A DNA stretch of 64,000 nucleotides, from assembly GCA_941918925.1 (NCBI GenBank), contig OW799236.1, forward strand, positions 14,979,474 through 15,043,473, in the 5' to 3' direction. Position numbers and translations under genes: made by a program. This stretch comes from Phyto melanocephala. Its lineage: Eukaryota > Arthropoda > Insecta > Diptera > Rhinophoridae. Below the pieces are notes generated by a model that ran no database searches, was not told where the DNA came from, and was given only the letters and a program-made list of their open reading frames with translations. Every line of letters begins with the position of its first letter. Position 1 is the stretch's first letter. This document shows positions 21,861 through 34,079 of this stretch, piece after piece.

Positions 21861-23045
21861 AAATATTAAAATTTCACTTACAAACTGAAATTTGTATAGC
21901 GAATTCTCGCTTTTAAACATTACCTTTTTGCACAAAATGCACATTTTTCAAAGACTGTTGTAGTGTGTTTATGACAGGCTTACTTTATTCCCTTACGAGC
22001 CTGCTTCATAGTAAAAGAAGGCTGGAGCACTTGTTACTGCTTTATTTGTTTCACTTTTCACACATTTTTTAATTTTTAATTTTACATCTACACCAAAGTA
22101 AAGCTTTTTTGTAGCACTAATAAATGTTCTTCCTTTTTAAAATTGTATGTATGTATATGTATAACTGCATTAAAAATCTCGACTTTTTAGGTATAAGATG
22201 AAAAAGTGCACATTTTTCTTTTTGAAGAAATTTTCTATTATAATACTATTAAAATTATTTTAGCTCTTTTAATAAAAGAATATTTCTATTTGGTGTTAAA
22301 AATAATAATAATGTCTTAAATAAATTAAATTATCCTGTAGTGTATACATGTAGCGGCGTATATCATAGCGTATGCATATGGCACGCGTCATAGCAAATAA
22401 ACAAACAAACAAACAAGTATTGTCTTGTGCGCCAAGAACGTATGTTAATATAAACAAATAAATATGCATAAGTTTAATGCACTCTAATACAAGTGAATAT
22501 TTTGCTGCGCTGAATATAAAATAATATCATATTACACACAGCGATAAAACAGACAGTGCTCGATATATGAAACAAAGAACTAATGTCTTTTACATTAGTT
22601 AAGTGTAGTTGCTATTTTAATGGTTCCACTGTTGGCATAGACATACAGGCAATACTTTAAGCACTGGACGGTATATTGTTTCAATTTTAAGTCAAATAAG
22701 TGCTATCAATATGCTTTCCACTGTAAACAAATAGCTAAGTAAGCATTAATTATGTATAGAAATCGAAGACTTTTAATAAAGAAAGGAGTTCTTGCTTAAC
22801 ACCAATCCGCTCTTTGCAAGAACAATAATTTTGTGGTTAAATTTAAAACATTTTTAAAATTACAAATTATTATTTACAATCGAAAAATGTTTGTAAATAT
22901 TATGGGTTCGCCTAGAGGTCAATAATTGTTATAAATAAATTTATACAATTAGCACAATTGTATTTCCTTTTTAATTTACTTATTTTCAATTATTGTTTAT
23001 CCCAATATTTCGATGAACTTCGTTGGTCATCTGCAGGGGATAATT
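21861..23045. other. Unassigned DNA
   Basis: No gene supported. The sequence is A/T-rich with only short simple repeats (CAAA)n near 22400. Confidence 0.4.
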
Positions 23046-23060
23046 GTTTTTGAACACTGT

Positions 23061-23082
23061 ATTATTATTATTATTAATACAA

Positions 23083-23128
<46 letters not shown>

Positions 23129-23168
23129 ATTATAATTATAATTATAATTATTATTATTATTATTAATA
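23061..23168. repeat. (TTA)n microsatellite
   Basis: About 105 bases of ATT repeats, interrupted by two 'aatac' units and a short (AATT)n-like stretch of 'ataatt'. Confidence 0.9.
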
Positions 23169-24141
23169 CAATTATCTAAAAATTATAAAAAAAAATATGC
23201 AATAGTTTTTTAAGCTTAAGGTCTTTTTTGAAATAACATATTAAAAAAAATTTATTAAAAAAATTAAATGATATTAAATAATTGTTAAATTGATTTAAAA
23301 AAAAATCCACTAAAATAATTTATAAAAAAAAATTCTCAGATTTATGGGAAATCGGCAACACTCCTACCTACATATTTTGTTTTGCATGAATAAATACTTA
23401 AGTGAATGAATATGTTTGTGTACGCTAAATTACTCTTAGTGATAGTGATGTGAGAGAAAAGGAGAAAGAGTAAGTCAATAAGTGCATGGAAGTGCATAAG
23501 TGTTATACATCTTTACATACATACATATATGAATTTTTAAGATGAGCTAGTGACTAAAAATGAAAATAATAATGATTATAAGGCTACAGTTATACATAAG
23601 TAAAACAACCTTTAAATACATATGAAGGATTTTTTTCACATTTTAATAAAGAACTGCTTAGTCTACTTCCATTGCTGCTGCTTTAAGTGTTGGTTGGCAT
23701 ACGCTGTCGTTGTGCTAAATAAGTTTTGTGGTGAAAGCAAATGTTTTGTTTTATTTTTATATATATTTTTTTTTGAAAACAAACCAAACAAACTAACATA
23801 GTTTTACATTTACATGTTGTTAAATGTTTAAATGTTATGCTGATGTTGCAGACACAAATCATTATATGATAATAATACCAGGTTTATTTTTAAATTTTTA
23901 ATAATGATTTTGTATAAACGTCTTTTAGTAAGGTGGGTTTTAATGATTTTTGTCAGTGGCTATATTTATGTATTTAAGAATTAAGAAAAAACGAATGTAT
24001 TAAAAAGTTAAAAATTTAAGACACAAACTCTTAGGCCCATTATTACAAATTGCCGTTAGCTAAAGTCAGGATTTTGTCGAAGCATAAATGGCTTTGCATT
24101 ATAAAGCCTAAATTGATTATTTTTTTATCCATTAAATATTA
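23169..24141. other. Unassigned DNA
   Basis: No gene or clear repeat boundary. A CGGCAACACTCC motif at 23351 resembles a hAT terminus, but no partner was found. Confidence 0.4.
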
Positions 24142-24303
24142 TCTTATATATATAAAAATGGTGTTAAAAAGACCATCGGCTAGGCCGATTTCTGTAAAAA
24201 TTTTTGTCAGGTGTTCGTATTTTCGAGGAAAAAATTATTCCTTAATGGCTTTTCAAATGAAAAAATAGAATTGGGGCGAGGCGAAGTTTGCCGGGTCCGC
24301 TAG
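24142..24303 (+). mobile_element. Very short Helitron-like element
   Basis: It runs from TCTTATATATATAAAAATGG to GCCGGGTCCGCTAG, preceded by A and followed by T. This is the A|TC...CTAG|T arrangement of Helitron insertions, with the G/C-rich tail GGCGAGGCGAAGTTTGCCG just before the end. At 162 bases it is a deleted, non-autonomous copy. It is related in its ends to 7202-7574. Confidence 0.65.
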
Positions 24304-24416
24304 TTATTAATAATAATAGTAATAAAAAATGGAAGTTTAAATAATGCAAAGCTATTAATCGGACACAAAACATCCTACCTTTAACTGACGGCAAGTTGTA
24401 ATAATGACAGTTAATA

Positions 24417-24449
<33 letters not shown>

Positions 24450-25168
24450 TAAATTATAAAAAATTTTCCAAAATTTTTATTATGTTAAAACAGTTATGTG
24501 ATATCAAATTAATGTTTCTTAAAACTTTTTTAATCTAAAATTTTTGCATTCCTTTGTTTTCCTTTTTTTAATTTTTGTACGCAAGTAAATATGTATCTCT
24601 TTAAGCGCTCAGGGTTCGATTTATGTCCGGTGAGAGTGATAGCAATTTCACATCGAGCTTTTAAATTAAACTTTAAAAAAGAAAAAAAAATGAGAAATTA
24701 CATTTAAGTTTAAACGTTCATCTAATTTCTTTCATACTGTTTAATTTCGTAATAGCAGAACCCAAACCGCTTCGCTGGCTCCAACCAAATTTGTGCAGTA
24801 AAAGATAGATTTTAAGATTATTTGCGTACATTTGCAAGGGTAACACTCCGATCATTAAAATTTTTGTTTTATAAGCCGAGTACTCTGTTTTAATTTCAAT
24901 GAAATTGTTTAGCATTTGTTTATAATTTCGTGTGAAATAACTATTGTTCATATTGCTACGTTTATAGCTTTTATTAATGTTGGCTTATTTTCTTTAAATA
25001 AACTGGGATTTTATTATTGCAAATAATAAATAGCACACTTAAAATTAAGGTTAAAAAAGTTATATTTATTTAAACACATTTAAATATTACAAAAGTTTAT
25101 TTTATATTTCACTTTTATTAAATACAACTAATTGCTCACTTATGTATGTCTTTTGTACCACTGATAAC
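24304..25168. other. Unassigned A/T-rich DNA
   Basis: It contains a poly-A run at 24420-24444 and no supported gene. The 77-codon minus-strand frame at 24718-24951 has no recognisable domain. Confidence 0.4.
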
Positions 25169-25170
25169 TA

Positions 25171-26067
25171 AAGGGTGTTTTTTTAAGCCCGATAGAACTT
25201 GAAATTGTAAAAAATAACACAAAAAATTAAATTGTAATCAAAATTTTTTTTTATTCGAAAGATCAATACGTGACATTAACATTTGAAAATGATTTCGGGC
25301 ATATGGGCACCGCGGCTGTTCTTGACGAAGCGCATTCTGGACGTCCAATTTTAGGCCACTTTTTCGAGCACTGCTGGCCGTATGCCACGAATAACACGAA
25401 CAATGCTGGCGTCCAAGGCGTCAATTGTTGCTGGTTTATCAGCATAAACCAGTGACTTCACGTAGCCCCACAGGAAATAATCGAGAGGTGTCAAATCGCA
25501 CGACCTTGGAGGCCAATTGACAGGTCCATTTCTCGAAATCAACTTATCGCCAAATTTTGATTTCAATAAGTCGATGGTTGCGTTCGCCGTATGGCACGTA
25601 GCGCCATCCTGTTGAAAACACATCTCCTCCGGATCAATGTCATCCATTTTTTCAAACAAAAAATCATTGATCATGATGCGGTAACGATCTCCATTGACCG
25701 TAACGCGAGCTCCGGCCTCATTTTTGAAGAAATAAGGTCCGATGATGCCACCAGCGTGAAAACCGCATTTTTCTGGATGTAATGGAGTCTGTAGGGTCAC
25801 TTGTGGATTGGTCTCGCTCCATATGCGGCAATTTTGCTTATTAACAAACCCGTTAAGCCAAAAATGCGCCTCATCGCTGAACACAATTTTGCGATAAAAC
25901 AACGGACGTCGTCAAGAACAGCCGCGGTGCCCTTATGCCCGAAATCATTTTCAAATGTTAATGTCACGTATTGATCTTTCGAATAAAAAAAAAATGTTGA
26001 TTACAATTTAATTTTTTGTGTTATTTTTTACAATTTCAAGTTCTATCGGGCTTAAAAAAACACCCTT
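25171..26067 (-). mobile_element. Rearranged mariner-like element with 158-bp inverted arms
   Basis: Bounded by AAGGGTGTTTTTTTAAGCCC and its reverse complement, with TA on each side (25169-25170 and 26068-26069), the mariner target duplication. The arms 25171-25328 and 25909-26067 match except for a few bases. The left arm includes the last coding codons of the transposase, so the right arm is an inverted copy of the 3' end rather than a natural 5' end. The transposase N-terminus is missing as a result. Confidence 0.85.
25276..25902 (-). pseudogene. Mariner-like transposase, DDE domain only (DD41D spacing)
   Basis: One continuous minus-strand frame of 209 codons covers the catalytic half. 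It has KIVFSDEAHFWLNGFVNKQN (first aspartate), GGIIGPYFFKNE, MCFQQDGATCHTA (second aspartate) and WPPRSCDLTPLDYFLWGYVK (third aspartate). There are 41 residues between the second and third aspartates, the spacing known for rosa-type mariners. A single TAA at 25351-25353 interrupts the frame after EKVA; beyond it the frame continues NWTSRMRFVKNSRGAHMPEI to the normal C-terminal FKC and stop at 25276. Both helix-turn-helix DNA-binding domains are lost at the junction with the inverted arm, where the first upstream codon is non-ATG. It cannot encode an active transposase. Confidence 0.9.
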
Positions 26068-26244
26068 TACTTGCTGTAGGTGCCTTATAAATATAGTGTG
26101 ATACCAGTTCGAAAATTTAACCAATATTGTAAATTCGAGGAATATATTCGCATGAAATATTAAACAGATTATCCGGCTTAATTAAAAAATTGTTATTAAA
26201 AGTAACTCGTACTAATTTTAAACCAAAAAAAGTTTTTCAGAAAT

Positions 26245-26530
26245 GACTTCATAGGAATTTTTTGGTATGAGGGGGAGGTGCTTTGTTCACTGCGTCCTCT
26301 ACTCTGAGCCTATCGTTTAGGCTCATAAAGAATTGAACTAATATAGTCTGCATGCACCGAGAATAGTCTTTAGGACGTTCGCCAGAAAGAAATATATAAT
26401 TTCTCCTTCTACCTCCTTTTGCCAAGACAACTTTTACAGAAGTCATTACTTTGTAGTCCCATTCTCCTAGATTGATTGCCAAAGCTCTAGTGACCAGTCA
26501 GCCTAGCCATAATGTCCTTCAGTCTTTACG
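26245..26530 (-). pseudogene. Non-LTR retrotransposon, reverse-transcriptase C-terminal relic
   Basis: On the minus strand the frame near 26510 gives MARLTGH, then after a gap RRMGLQSNDFCKSCLGK. A shifted frame continues EGEIIYFFLANVLKTILGA. This parallels the sister relic at 51250-51560 (GWSMGIPYNDLCRSC, then EEDIIYHFLHHCPA). CxxC-(n)-H-(n)-C is the cysteine-histidine motif at the end of many R1/LOA/Jockey-type polyproteins. At least one frameshift and several stops are present, and the H and last C are altered. Confidence 0.55.
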
Positions 26531-28370
26531 TGTCTAAACCTAGAAGCCGTTTAGTGCGCTTAGCATATATTCTAGGCCATATTATTCTCGCAATTTTACA
26601 CCCAGAAGCATTCATTCAACTCGTCTATCGTCTATGCGAAGTTTGCAAGCAGAGAAGGGTATATCACAGTAGTGATCAATCTCCTGATCACTTAGTAAAG
26701 AGCCTCTCTAAGAAAGACCACCAGCTAAGGGTGATGTTTTAATGCATTGCCATTCAATTAAAGTATTTCCGACATACTGGGCGAGTTGTAATGTCGTGGC
26801 TGTCGGTAAAAATCTAGTTATTCTTATGGAGTACCTTATAACACCACAGATAGCGTGTGCCCGTTTAAAATCTCAAGGATGGTATTCAGTTTAGCAATGC
26901 CTCTGCAGTAAGAAATGTCATTTCTGCAGCCAGATTTATATATAATGGTATATGAAAAGAGTCCTTCGATATCAAAGAAAAATAGTCAGACTTCATTGAT
27001 ATATTGTAACAAATCCAATTTCAAGATGGTAGATTTTATTTTTGGTAAAAGTTTTTATATATTAGATGGCGAACGAAACAAAATAGCAAATTGAATATTT
27101 ATTTTCAAATTCAATATGGTGCGGGTAAAATATTTTTAAATATTTTTTTATAAACTAACTGCCATTTTTATAGAAAATATTTTATTTGACAGATACTGTA
27201 GAGAAGTTTGCCAAATAAGCCTTTAATAAATCTTAAATATTTTTCAATGCATACGGCAGTTATTTTTTAATTTTAATTTTTTAACGAACAGCCTAATCCT
27301 CTGAAATTATTTCAACTTTTATGCAAGTCAAAACAATAGTTAAAACGTTTTACTTATATCTAGTAATTGGAATAAAATTTTCTTTCTTTTCTATTTAATA
27401 TTGCGTTCTTACCCTCCTTTTAATCATACTTTTTTTAATTAAAGATAATTTTTAATGTGCAGATAAAATAATTTTTTATCAGCCTACAATTTAACAGTAA
27501 AATGCTTTTTGTTTTCAATTTAATAAAATTAAGTTAAGTCTCGAAAAATGAATTAAGATCCATTATGGCTATAAGAAATTATTCACAATAATTTAAATTA
27601 AAATTGCAATTGTACTACTATAAAGCTGTGGTTTCCTTATACATATCTTCATCACAAGTACATATATTTAAAAGGGAGAGGAAAAAAGTATAAATTTTTC
27701 AACAATTAATGTGACGAAATTCACTTGTAGAATATGAAAAAAAGCAAAATATGAAAAACTGCAGTGAAGTTATTGTATAAAACTGAATTTTCAGAAATAT
27801 ATCAAAAAAAAAATATTCAAGAGAGTGCTCATAAATCAATCTATACCGTTTGACGATGATGACAATGTTCGAATGCTTCAATTGGTTTTCATTCTTTATG
27901 CTTCACATATTCCCAGCAACCAGCAATAATATCTTGTATTTTTATTTTTTCTTTTCCAAAATACTACCTCATAGATAAACTGAAATAAAAGCTAAAAAAA
28001 TACAATTCATTTATTCAAAAATAAATTAAAAAAATAAGGAAGCACACAAACACACACGAACATATTTATGCAGCCAATCACTTCTGTTAATAACTGACTG
28101 ACTTAACTTTATTATTAAGCCATTTTGTAGAGCCATGTGTAAGAATCAAAGAAAATATTGCGAATTTAATAGAAAGCTGCGTACACTGAAAAACAAAACC
28201 TTAATTGAATAATAAATTGAGGAAAAACCGCATAAAATATTAATGACTTTATAATGAAATGCTTTGGAATTTAAACATCTTATCATATTAATATTGTTGA
28301 ACGGAGGTTTTAGATGTATGTTTTTATAAAAAATTTTCATTGTGTAAAAGTGTTACACACAATATGAGTA
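26531..28370. other. Unassigned DNA
   Basis: No gene supported. A short palindromic repeat sits at 27157-27266; the rest is A/T-rich. The plus-strand frame at 26512-26742 overlaps the retrotransposon relic and is antisense noise. Confidence 0.4.
27157..27266. repeat. Short palindromic repeat, relative of 39735-39820
   Basis: The sequence folds from TAACTGCC...AGAAAATATT to AAATATTTTTC...GGCAGTTA, with TTATTTGACA and TGCCAAATAA at the inner stem. A similar inner stem (CTTATTTGACAA and TTGTCAAATAAG) lies at 39759-39797 with matching flanks 'ttcaataaatctaaaatatt'. This suggests a family of miniature palindromic elements. Confidence 0.5.
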
Positions 28371-29568
28371 AGGAGATCGAATAATTAGGGTGATCGACTC
28401 GGTTTTACAACCGGTGGAAAACCCGATTTTTTTCCTTTTTCAGCTGGCGGTTTTTTCTAAATGTTGATTTTTCGAATATCGGATACACCGGTTTTTTTAA
28501 CCGAAAAAGCCGGTTTTTTTATTTTTTAAAGTTTATTTTAATATATCTTTGTAACCAATCGTTCCATAGTATATTTAGTACGCGAAAAGTTTCCAAAAAT
28601 CAGAAAATAAAAACTATTAAATATTCTTTCATAATATTGTAAGAAATTTATTTGTTGAGCAAAAAAACAAATGTAAAATAAGAAAATAATTGGGCTTAAA
28701 TATTATTTTTTTATAGGATAGAAGTCTAACGTTAAAAGTTAAATTTAATTGAAGCACAAACTTAGCTGATCGATCACTTTAAGGTAAAAAGTGTAGTTAC
28801 AATAAAGAAAAACCAATAATCTCTGCTTTCAGATCCCAATTTGAATTAATGGCATTGAGTGTCTGCTAACTTAAATTTTAATTAAACGATCGAAGAAACT
28901 AGTTTATGCCTATATCTGTGTGTCTGTCAGGGGTATAAGAAAGAATTTTTAAAATGAAATTTTAAAGATTTTCTCCCTAGCCCTTAAAATGTATTTCAAA
29001 TTACAGAAATAATAAATAATTGCGTAATTGTGCAGCCTAACGTATATAAACTGTAAACATTTCATATTAAGATAGAAATTTATTTATAATCTTTGTTTTA
29101 CAATATTTTTTAATTTTTTCTTATATATTATATTTTATATATTCGAACCGGTTAACCGGTTTTTTCTCAATTTTCAAAATAGCAACCGGTTTTTTTTAAA
29201 TTCTAAATTTCAAACTATTTGAAAACCGGTTTCTTAAAAAAGTCGAATAATCGATCACCCTACGAATAATTGACTTTTTTCAAAAAACCGCTTTTTGGTT
29301 AGTACAAATAGATGCTTTTTAGGAAAACCGGTTTTTGGTTAATAATAAAAAAACCGGTTAACCGGTTTTAATGGAATAGACAAAAACATAATAATCAAAT
29401 AATTTATTGAAATAAAATTTGTTCTTTATAACTAACTTTTGTAAGGCGTATGCATATTTTTAATACCGTTTCACTCGATATTCGAAAAAATGGGCATTTT
29501 AAAATATTCGGTTTCTTTGAAACTGAAAAATAACCGTTCGAATGAATAATAACCGTTCGATCACCCTA
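28367..29568. mobile_element. Older hAT-like element split by a younger relative
   Basis: The right end is CGTTCGATCACCCTA (ending 29568), with AACCGGTTAACCGGTT inside. On removing 28386-29262 and one copy of its duplication, the left flank becomes GGAGATCGAATAATTGACTT. This resembles a decayed TAGGGTGATCGA end continuing into the interior of this element. So the younger copy seems to have inserted about 20 bases inside the older copy's end. The left boundary is approximate. Confidence 0.5.
28386..29262. mobile_element. hAT-like element with TAGGGTGATCGA ends
   Basis: The ends are TAGGGTGATCGA and TCGATCACCCTA, flanked by a perfect 8-bp duplication CGAATAAT at 28378-28385 and 29263-29270. 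The interior near both ends is dense in ACCGGTT palindromes (for example AACCGGTTAACCGGTTTTTT at 29147). It is 877 bases long with no coding frame. The 8-bp duplication points to the hAT superfamily. A further one-ended fragment is at 40570-40680. Confidence 0.8.
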
Positions 29569-29759
29569 AATATGATCTACAAACAAGTGTTAAAAGTAGA
29601 AAAGTGTGACACAGTTAATATTTTTTTTCTATTAGCAAATGTGCTATTTACAGTTTTTACGCGCTTTTTTCAATAAAAAATAATGTGTGTTAGGCAACTT
29701 GACAAAAAAAGCTGTCATATCTAAGTTTTTTTTTTATATAAAACACCTGCCATATGTAA

Positions 29760-30490
29760 ATCGTCTTTTAACGAAAAAATCTTTTGAAAAATTTAATTAA
29801 TAGAAAACTGTTATACAAAATTTTTTTGCCCAAAATTCTGTGATGCAAAACTTTTTGTACAGCAAAATCTGTTATTCGTCTACAAACAAAAAAATAAAAA
29901 ATTATTCACATTTATTCCATAAAAAACAGTTATAAAAAAATTCATGAAGAGACAAAACTGTTATATAAAATTTTTTCAACGAAAAAAGATCATTAATTTT
30001 TTTACGAAAAAAATATTATGTACGATATTTGCTTTAGAAAAAGTGTAGTAAAGTTTTCACTCCATTAAAAAATTTAAAAAAATTTTTATATAAAACTTTT
30101 TCCCAAAGAAAAAGGTACAAAATCTATTTTAAAAAAAAGCTTTTATATACAATTTCTGCTACAAAAAACTATAATTCAAAATTAAAAAAAAAAAACTGTT
30201 ATACAAATTTCTTTTCTAAAGAAAAACTGTTATACACAATTTGTTTCTACTAAAAATTTATGATAAGTAATATTTTTACAAAAAAGTGGTATTTTAAATA
30301 TTTACTACAGTCAAAAATTTAATACACATTATTTTATATTTAATTAGTTTTATTTGTTAACTGTTATACAAATTTTAGTCCGAAAATTTATTTTGAAACA
30401 AAACTTTGTTTAATATATTTTTTTTAATACAATACAAATTAATTTATGCCTACTTTTGTAAAAGACTGTTATACACTAATTTTTTTTGCT
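29760..30490. repeat. Degenerate minisatellite with AAACTGTTATACAAAATTT units
   Basis: The motif (A)AACTGTTATA(C/T)A followed by a T run occurs near 29808, 29957, 30197, 30227, 30358 and 30466. Weaker variants lie between them (29868, 29926, 30085, 30140). The spacing is irregular, with the closest pair 30 bases apart. It looks like an old tandem array of 30-36 base units. Confidence 0.5.
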
Positions 30491-31839
30491 TTAAATGTCA
30501 CTAAGAACTCAATTGAAAAAGATGGAATTTTTCTTGAATAGTTATTAAAATTAGCTTGTATTATATTCAAAACAAAGTTTCAAATGTCAGCAAACTAAAA
30601 ACTAATGTATGATGGTTACAGGAAACACAAAAACATGATCATAGTTAAATAAAAATAGTATTGAAAAACTTAAGTAATAAAACTGTAAATTGTTTTTTTC
30701 CATATTTCTTACATATTTGACAAGACCTTTTACAGGAAACTAGTAACATTTATCTTGTTGCCAAACACGATGCGAAAATATTGTATCCTTTGAACAGTAG
30801 ATATTACACAGTGGGTTATATAGGAGAGAATTTTAATAAAATAATATAAATTTGCCTAATAACATGTACACATATTTTATGACTATTTTATTTTCATTTT
30901 ACCCCACTATGCTGATGGTCGCTTGCCAGATGAAGAACTGGTCTACCAGTTATTTTTTTTAAGTAATAAAGTTGTTGATAACACCCTTATGTGAAGCTTA
31001 ATGAAATATTTTTGGTTATAACTTTATTATTATTTCATATATGTATACATCTTACACACATATGTAGACATATACATTCATAAAATTGAATGTGTTTGTT
31101 ATATACATACATAAATATGTGAATGATAGCAAACACATGTGAAAAATATTGAAATATTTATTTATGGTAGAAAATTGAGCAACGAATGTATGTAAAAATA
31201 TAATAATTGTTGAATATCCGTAAATATATTTATAAGACTTGGGGCTTGATGGCTTGAAATTCGCTTGGTTAAACAAAATTGGCACTTGAACAGAAATTAT
31301 GATTTTATTTTTAAATCCATAGTTTAGGTTATTTTCAAGACTATTTACACATTTAAAAAAGCTCAAAATTGAGAAAATATAAATGCATAATTTTTAAATT
31401 TGTTCTTAAGATTTAATAAAACAAAAACATATTTTGATTGCTTTCTTAGAGAGTTTTAATAAATGTTCGATAGTGCTTATAAGCATTAAAAAAATTCCAG
31501 ATAAAAAAAAAATATTTATGCCCTAAATGCTCTCAGAAGTTATAAAATTTTGTAATTTATTTATACAGCCCTAAATTTAATAATAAATCCAAATAAGGCA
31601 TTTTAGTGATTGTAGATAAAAAAATTAATTTCCTCTACTATCAAGTTTTAAGTTTAACTATATGCATTAAGATACCAGAAAATTTTAGAGGAAAATTTCT
31701 CATTTGGAACTTTTTGGTTCTGCACTGCGCGCAATTTAATGTTAAACAAGGTAAAATCAATGTAGTTGTATTTTCAAACTATTAAAAAAAAATTTATTTA
31801 AAATTTCCAAATTGGGGATTTATTAATAATATCTAAAAT
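30491..31839. other. Unassigned DNA
   Basis: No gene supported; the 104-codon minus-strand frame at 31052-31366 has no recognised domain and lies in A/T-rich DNA. Confidence 0.4.
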
Positions 31840-32290
31840 TAGTTTTAAAATACTTAAAAACCTACAAAGAACCAATTTTGGTTAACATTTTATTATTCCT
31901 AAAGTATTTCAAAAAATCACCCTAGGGTTTTTTTTTGCTTATTTATGGGAATGCTAAAAATACTAATAAATACTAAAAAACCTACAAATAATTAATTGTG
32001 GTTAAAATTTTGTAATTCCTAAAGTATTTTAAAAAATCAACCCAGTAAATTTTTTGGCTTAAAAATTTTATTATTCCTAAAGTATTTTTAAAAATCACCC
32101 CAGAGAAATTTTTGTTTATTTATGGGAATGTGCTAATAAATGTGAAATAATGTAAAAAACTTACATAAATACAAGAAAAACTTAAAATAATAATAACATA
32201 TTTTCATTTAATTAAAATCCTAGAATTCCTAAAATATTTTCAAAAATTTCCAAAATATTTTTTGTTTTACTTTTTTACCTACAAAACTAG
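31840..32290. repeat. Degenerate tandem repeat with ATTCCTAAAGTATTT units
   Basis: ATTCCTAAAGTATTT recurs near 31894, 32012, 32071 and 32226. It is followed by 'aaaaaatcaccc', 'gcttatttatgggaatg' and 'aaaaacctacaaa' in the same order in the longer units. Unit length is about 118-155 bases, with partial units. Confidence 0.6.
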
Positions 32291-32519
32291 TTAAACCATT
32301 AATATTTCATTAACACATTTTTTTTTTGCTTAAAAGTTTCAACATCCCATATTTATTTTATATCAAAACTCTTTTAAAATCCTGACAAGTAGCAAGCTTT
32401 TCGCAAATAAAACAATACAACTATAACCGATCCCCACAATAACTATTTGCCTAGATGGTACCATATCCCTTATACATACATATTAAATTTACAGTAAACA
32501 AAAAAATAAATAAATTAAA

Positions 32520-33298
32520 AACAAGTAAAAGTGCTATATTCGGCCGTGCCGAATCTTATATACCCTTCACAACGTGTAGTCATACAATAACAGTAGTTTG
32601 TGTCACCATTCATCCCATATGAAATACGTACATACATATATAAAAACATCCCATTGTAAAATTATAAATTCTCGTATGTATGTTAAAAAAAAAAAAATTT
32701 AAAAAAAAATTAAAAAAAAATTTAAAAAAAAAATTAAAAAAAAAAAATGTTAAAAAAAAATTATTATATATATAATATATATAAAACCAAAAAAAATTAA
32801 AAAAAAAAATTTAAAAAAAAATAATAAAAATATAAATAATATATTAAATAAAAAATAAAAAAAAATTAAAAAAAAATTTTAAAAAAATTAAAAAAATTTT
32901 TTTTTTTTGGCTCAGCTGGGATTCGATGCCACGTTTTCTCTAACCAGTATACATGTTTGTATGTATGTATGTTGTTGTTGTAATGTTGTTTTTGTGAAAA
33001 AAAAATCGAGGTGGTCGGGGGTTTTTGCTCATATCTCAGTTGTTTATGTACCAATGTTTCTGATTTTCAATACCGTTCTACTCCCGAATATTTCTGATAT
33101 TTTAATACCTCACCCGGTTCCGAGCGATGTCGGGGGTCTTCAAAAAGTTGATTTCAACATACACACGGACAGACGGACAGACTGTCAGCTTAATCGACTC
33201 CCCTATTTATAAGCTTTCAGAAAATATATACTTTATGGGGTCGGAAATGAAAATTGTAGAAATTTCACACGGAATGACAAACCTATATATACCCTTTT
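32520..33298 (-). mobile_element. DINE-1/mini-me-like element, near complete
   Basis: It has the AACAAGTAAAAGTGCTATAT stem-loop end at left (3' on the element strand), the subterminal TATACCCTTCAC, an A-rich tract (32684-32900), the GGCTCAGCTGGGATTCGATG block, (GTCY)n at 33163-33187 and the core at 33226-33250. The 5' terminal hairpin is cut off at the junction with the next, oppositely oriented copy. Confidence 0.8.
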
Positions 33299-34050
33299 TA
33301 TACCCTTCACCTGTGGTGCACAAGGGTATATATAGCTTTGTCATTCCGTTTGTAATTTCTACAATTTTCATTTCCGACCCCATAAAGTATATATTTTCTG
33401 AAAGCTTATGAATAGAGGAGTCGATTAAGCCCTGACCGTCTGTCCGTCTGCCCGTCTGTCCGTGTGTTGGTTGAAATCAACTTTTAGAAGCAACTATATG
33501 TTCCTCAGATCTGTATATGGTATCAATCTCTTGGAAATATCCAGGAATGAATCGCTATTGAAATTCAGCACAATCGCCCCATAACTTTCTGAGATATGAG
33601 CAAAAAACCACGACCACCTCGTTTTTTTTCACAATTACAACAACAACATACATACATACGTACATGTAAAAAACATACCAAACAAAAAAAATTACAAAAA
33701 AAAAAATATTAAAAATAAGAAAAAATAATAAAAAAAAACTAAAAAAAAAAATTTAAAAAAATTTAAAAAAAAATTTAAAAAAATTTTTTAAAAATTTTTC
33801 TAAAAAAATTTTTTAAAAAAATTTTAAAAAAATATAAAAAAAAATAATAAAATATAAATAATATATTAAATAAAATAAAATAAAATTTTTTTGGCTCAGC
33901 TGGGATTCGATGCCACATTTATTCTAACGTGTACGTATGCACGTATTTTATATGGGATGAATGGTGATACAAACAATTGTTATTGCATGACTACACGTTG
34001 TGAAGGGTATATAAGATTCGGCACGGCCGAATATAGCACTGTTACTTGTT
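33299..34050 (+). mobile_element. DINE-1/mini-me-like element, complete, opposite orientation
   Basis: It begins with the hairpin TATACCCTTCACC...AAGGGTATA and ends with the TTCGGCACGGCCGAA stem-loop, then ATAGCACTGTTACTTGTT. It is of the subtype seen at 14726 and 55897 (TTTAGAAGCAACTATATG block), so it is not a simple inversion of its neighbour. Long A-rich and T-rich tracts are at 33680-33890. Confidence 0.8.
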
Positions 34051-34079
34051 CACTGTGTGAAGGGTATAATAATGTGCTG

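Noticed and set aside
22382..22420. (CAAA)n-type repeat as possible CRISPR-like or regulatory array
   Set aside because: Simple short repeat in eukaryotic DNA; no spacer structure.
24600..24660. tRNA-like GGGTTCGATTTATGTCC motif
   Set aside because: No acceptor stem, D-arm or anticodon stem can be formed around it.
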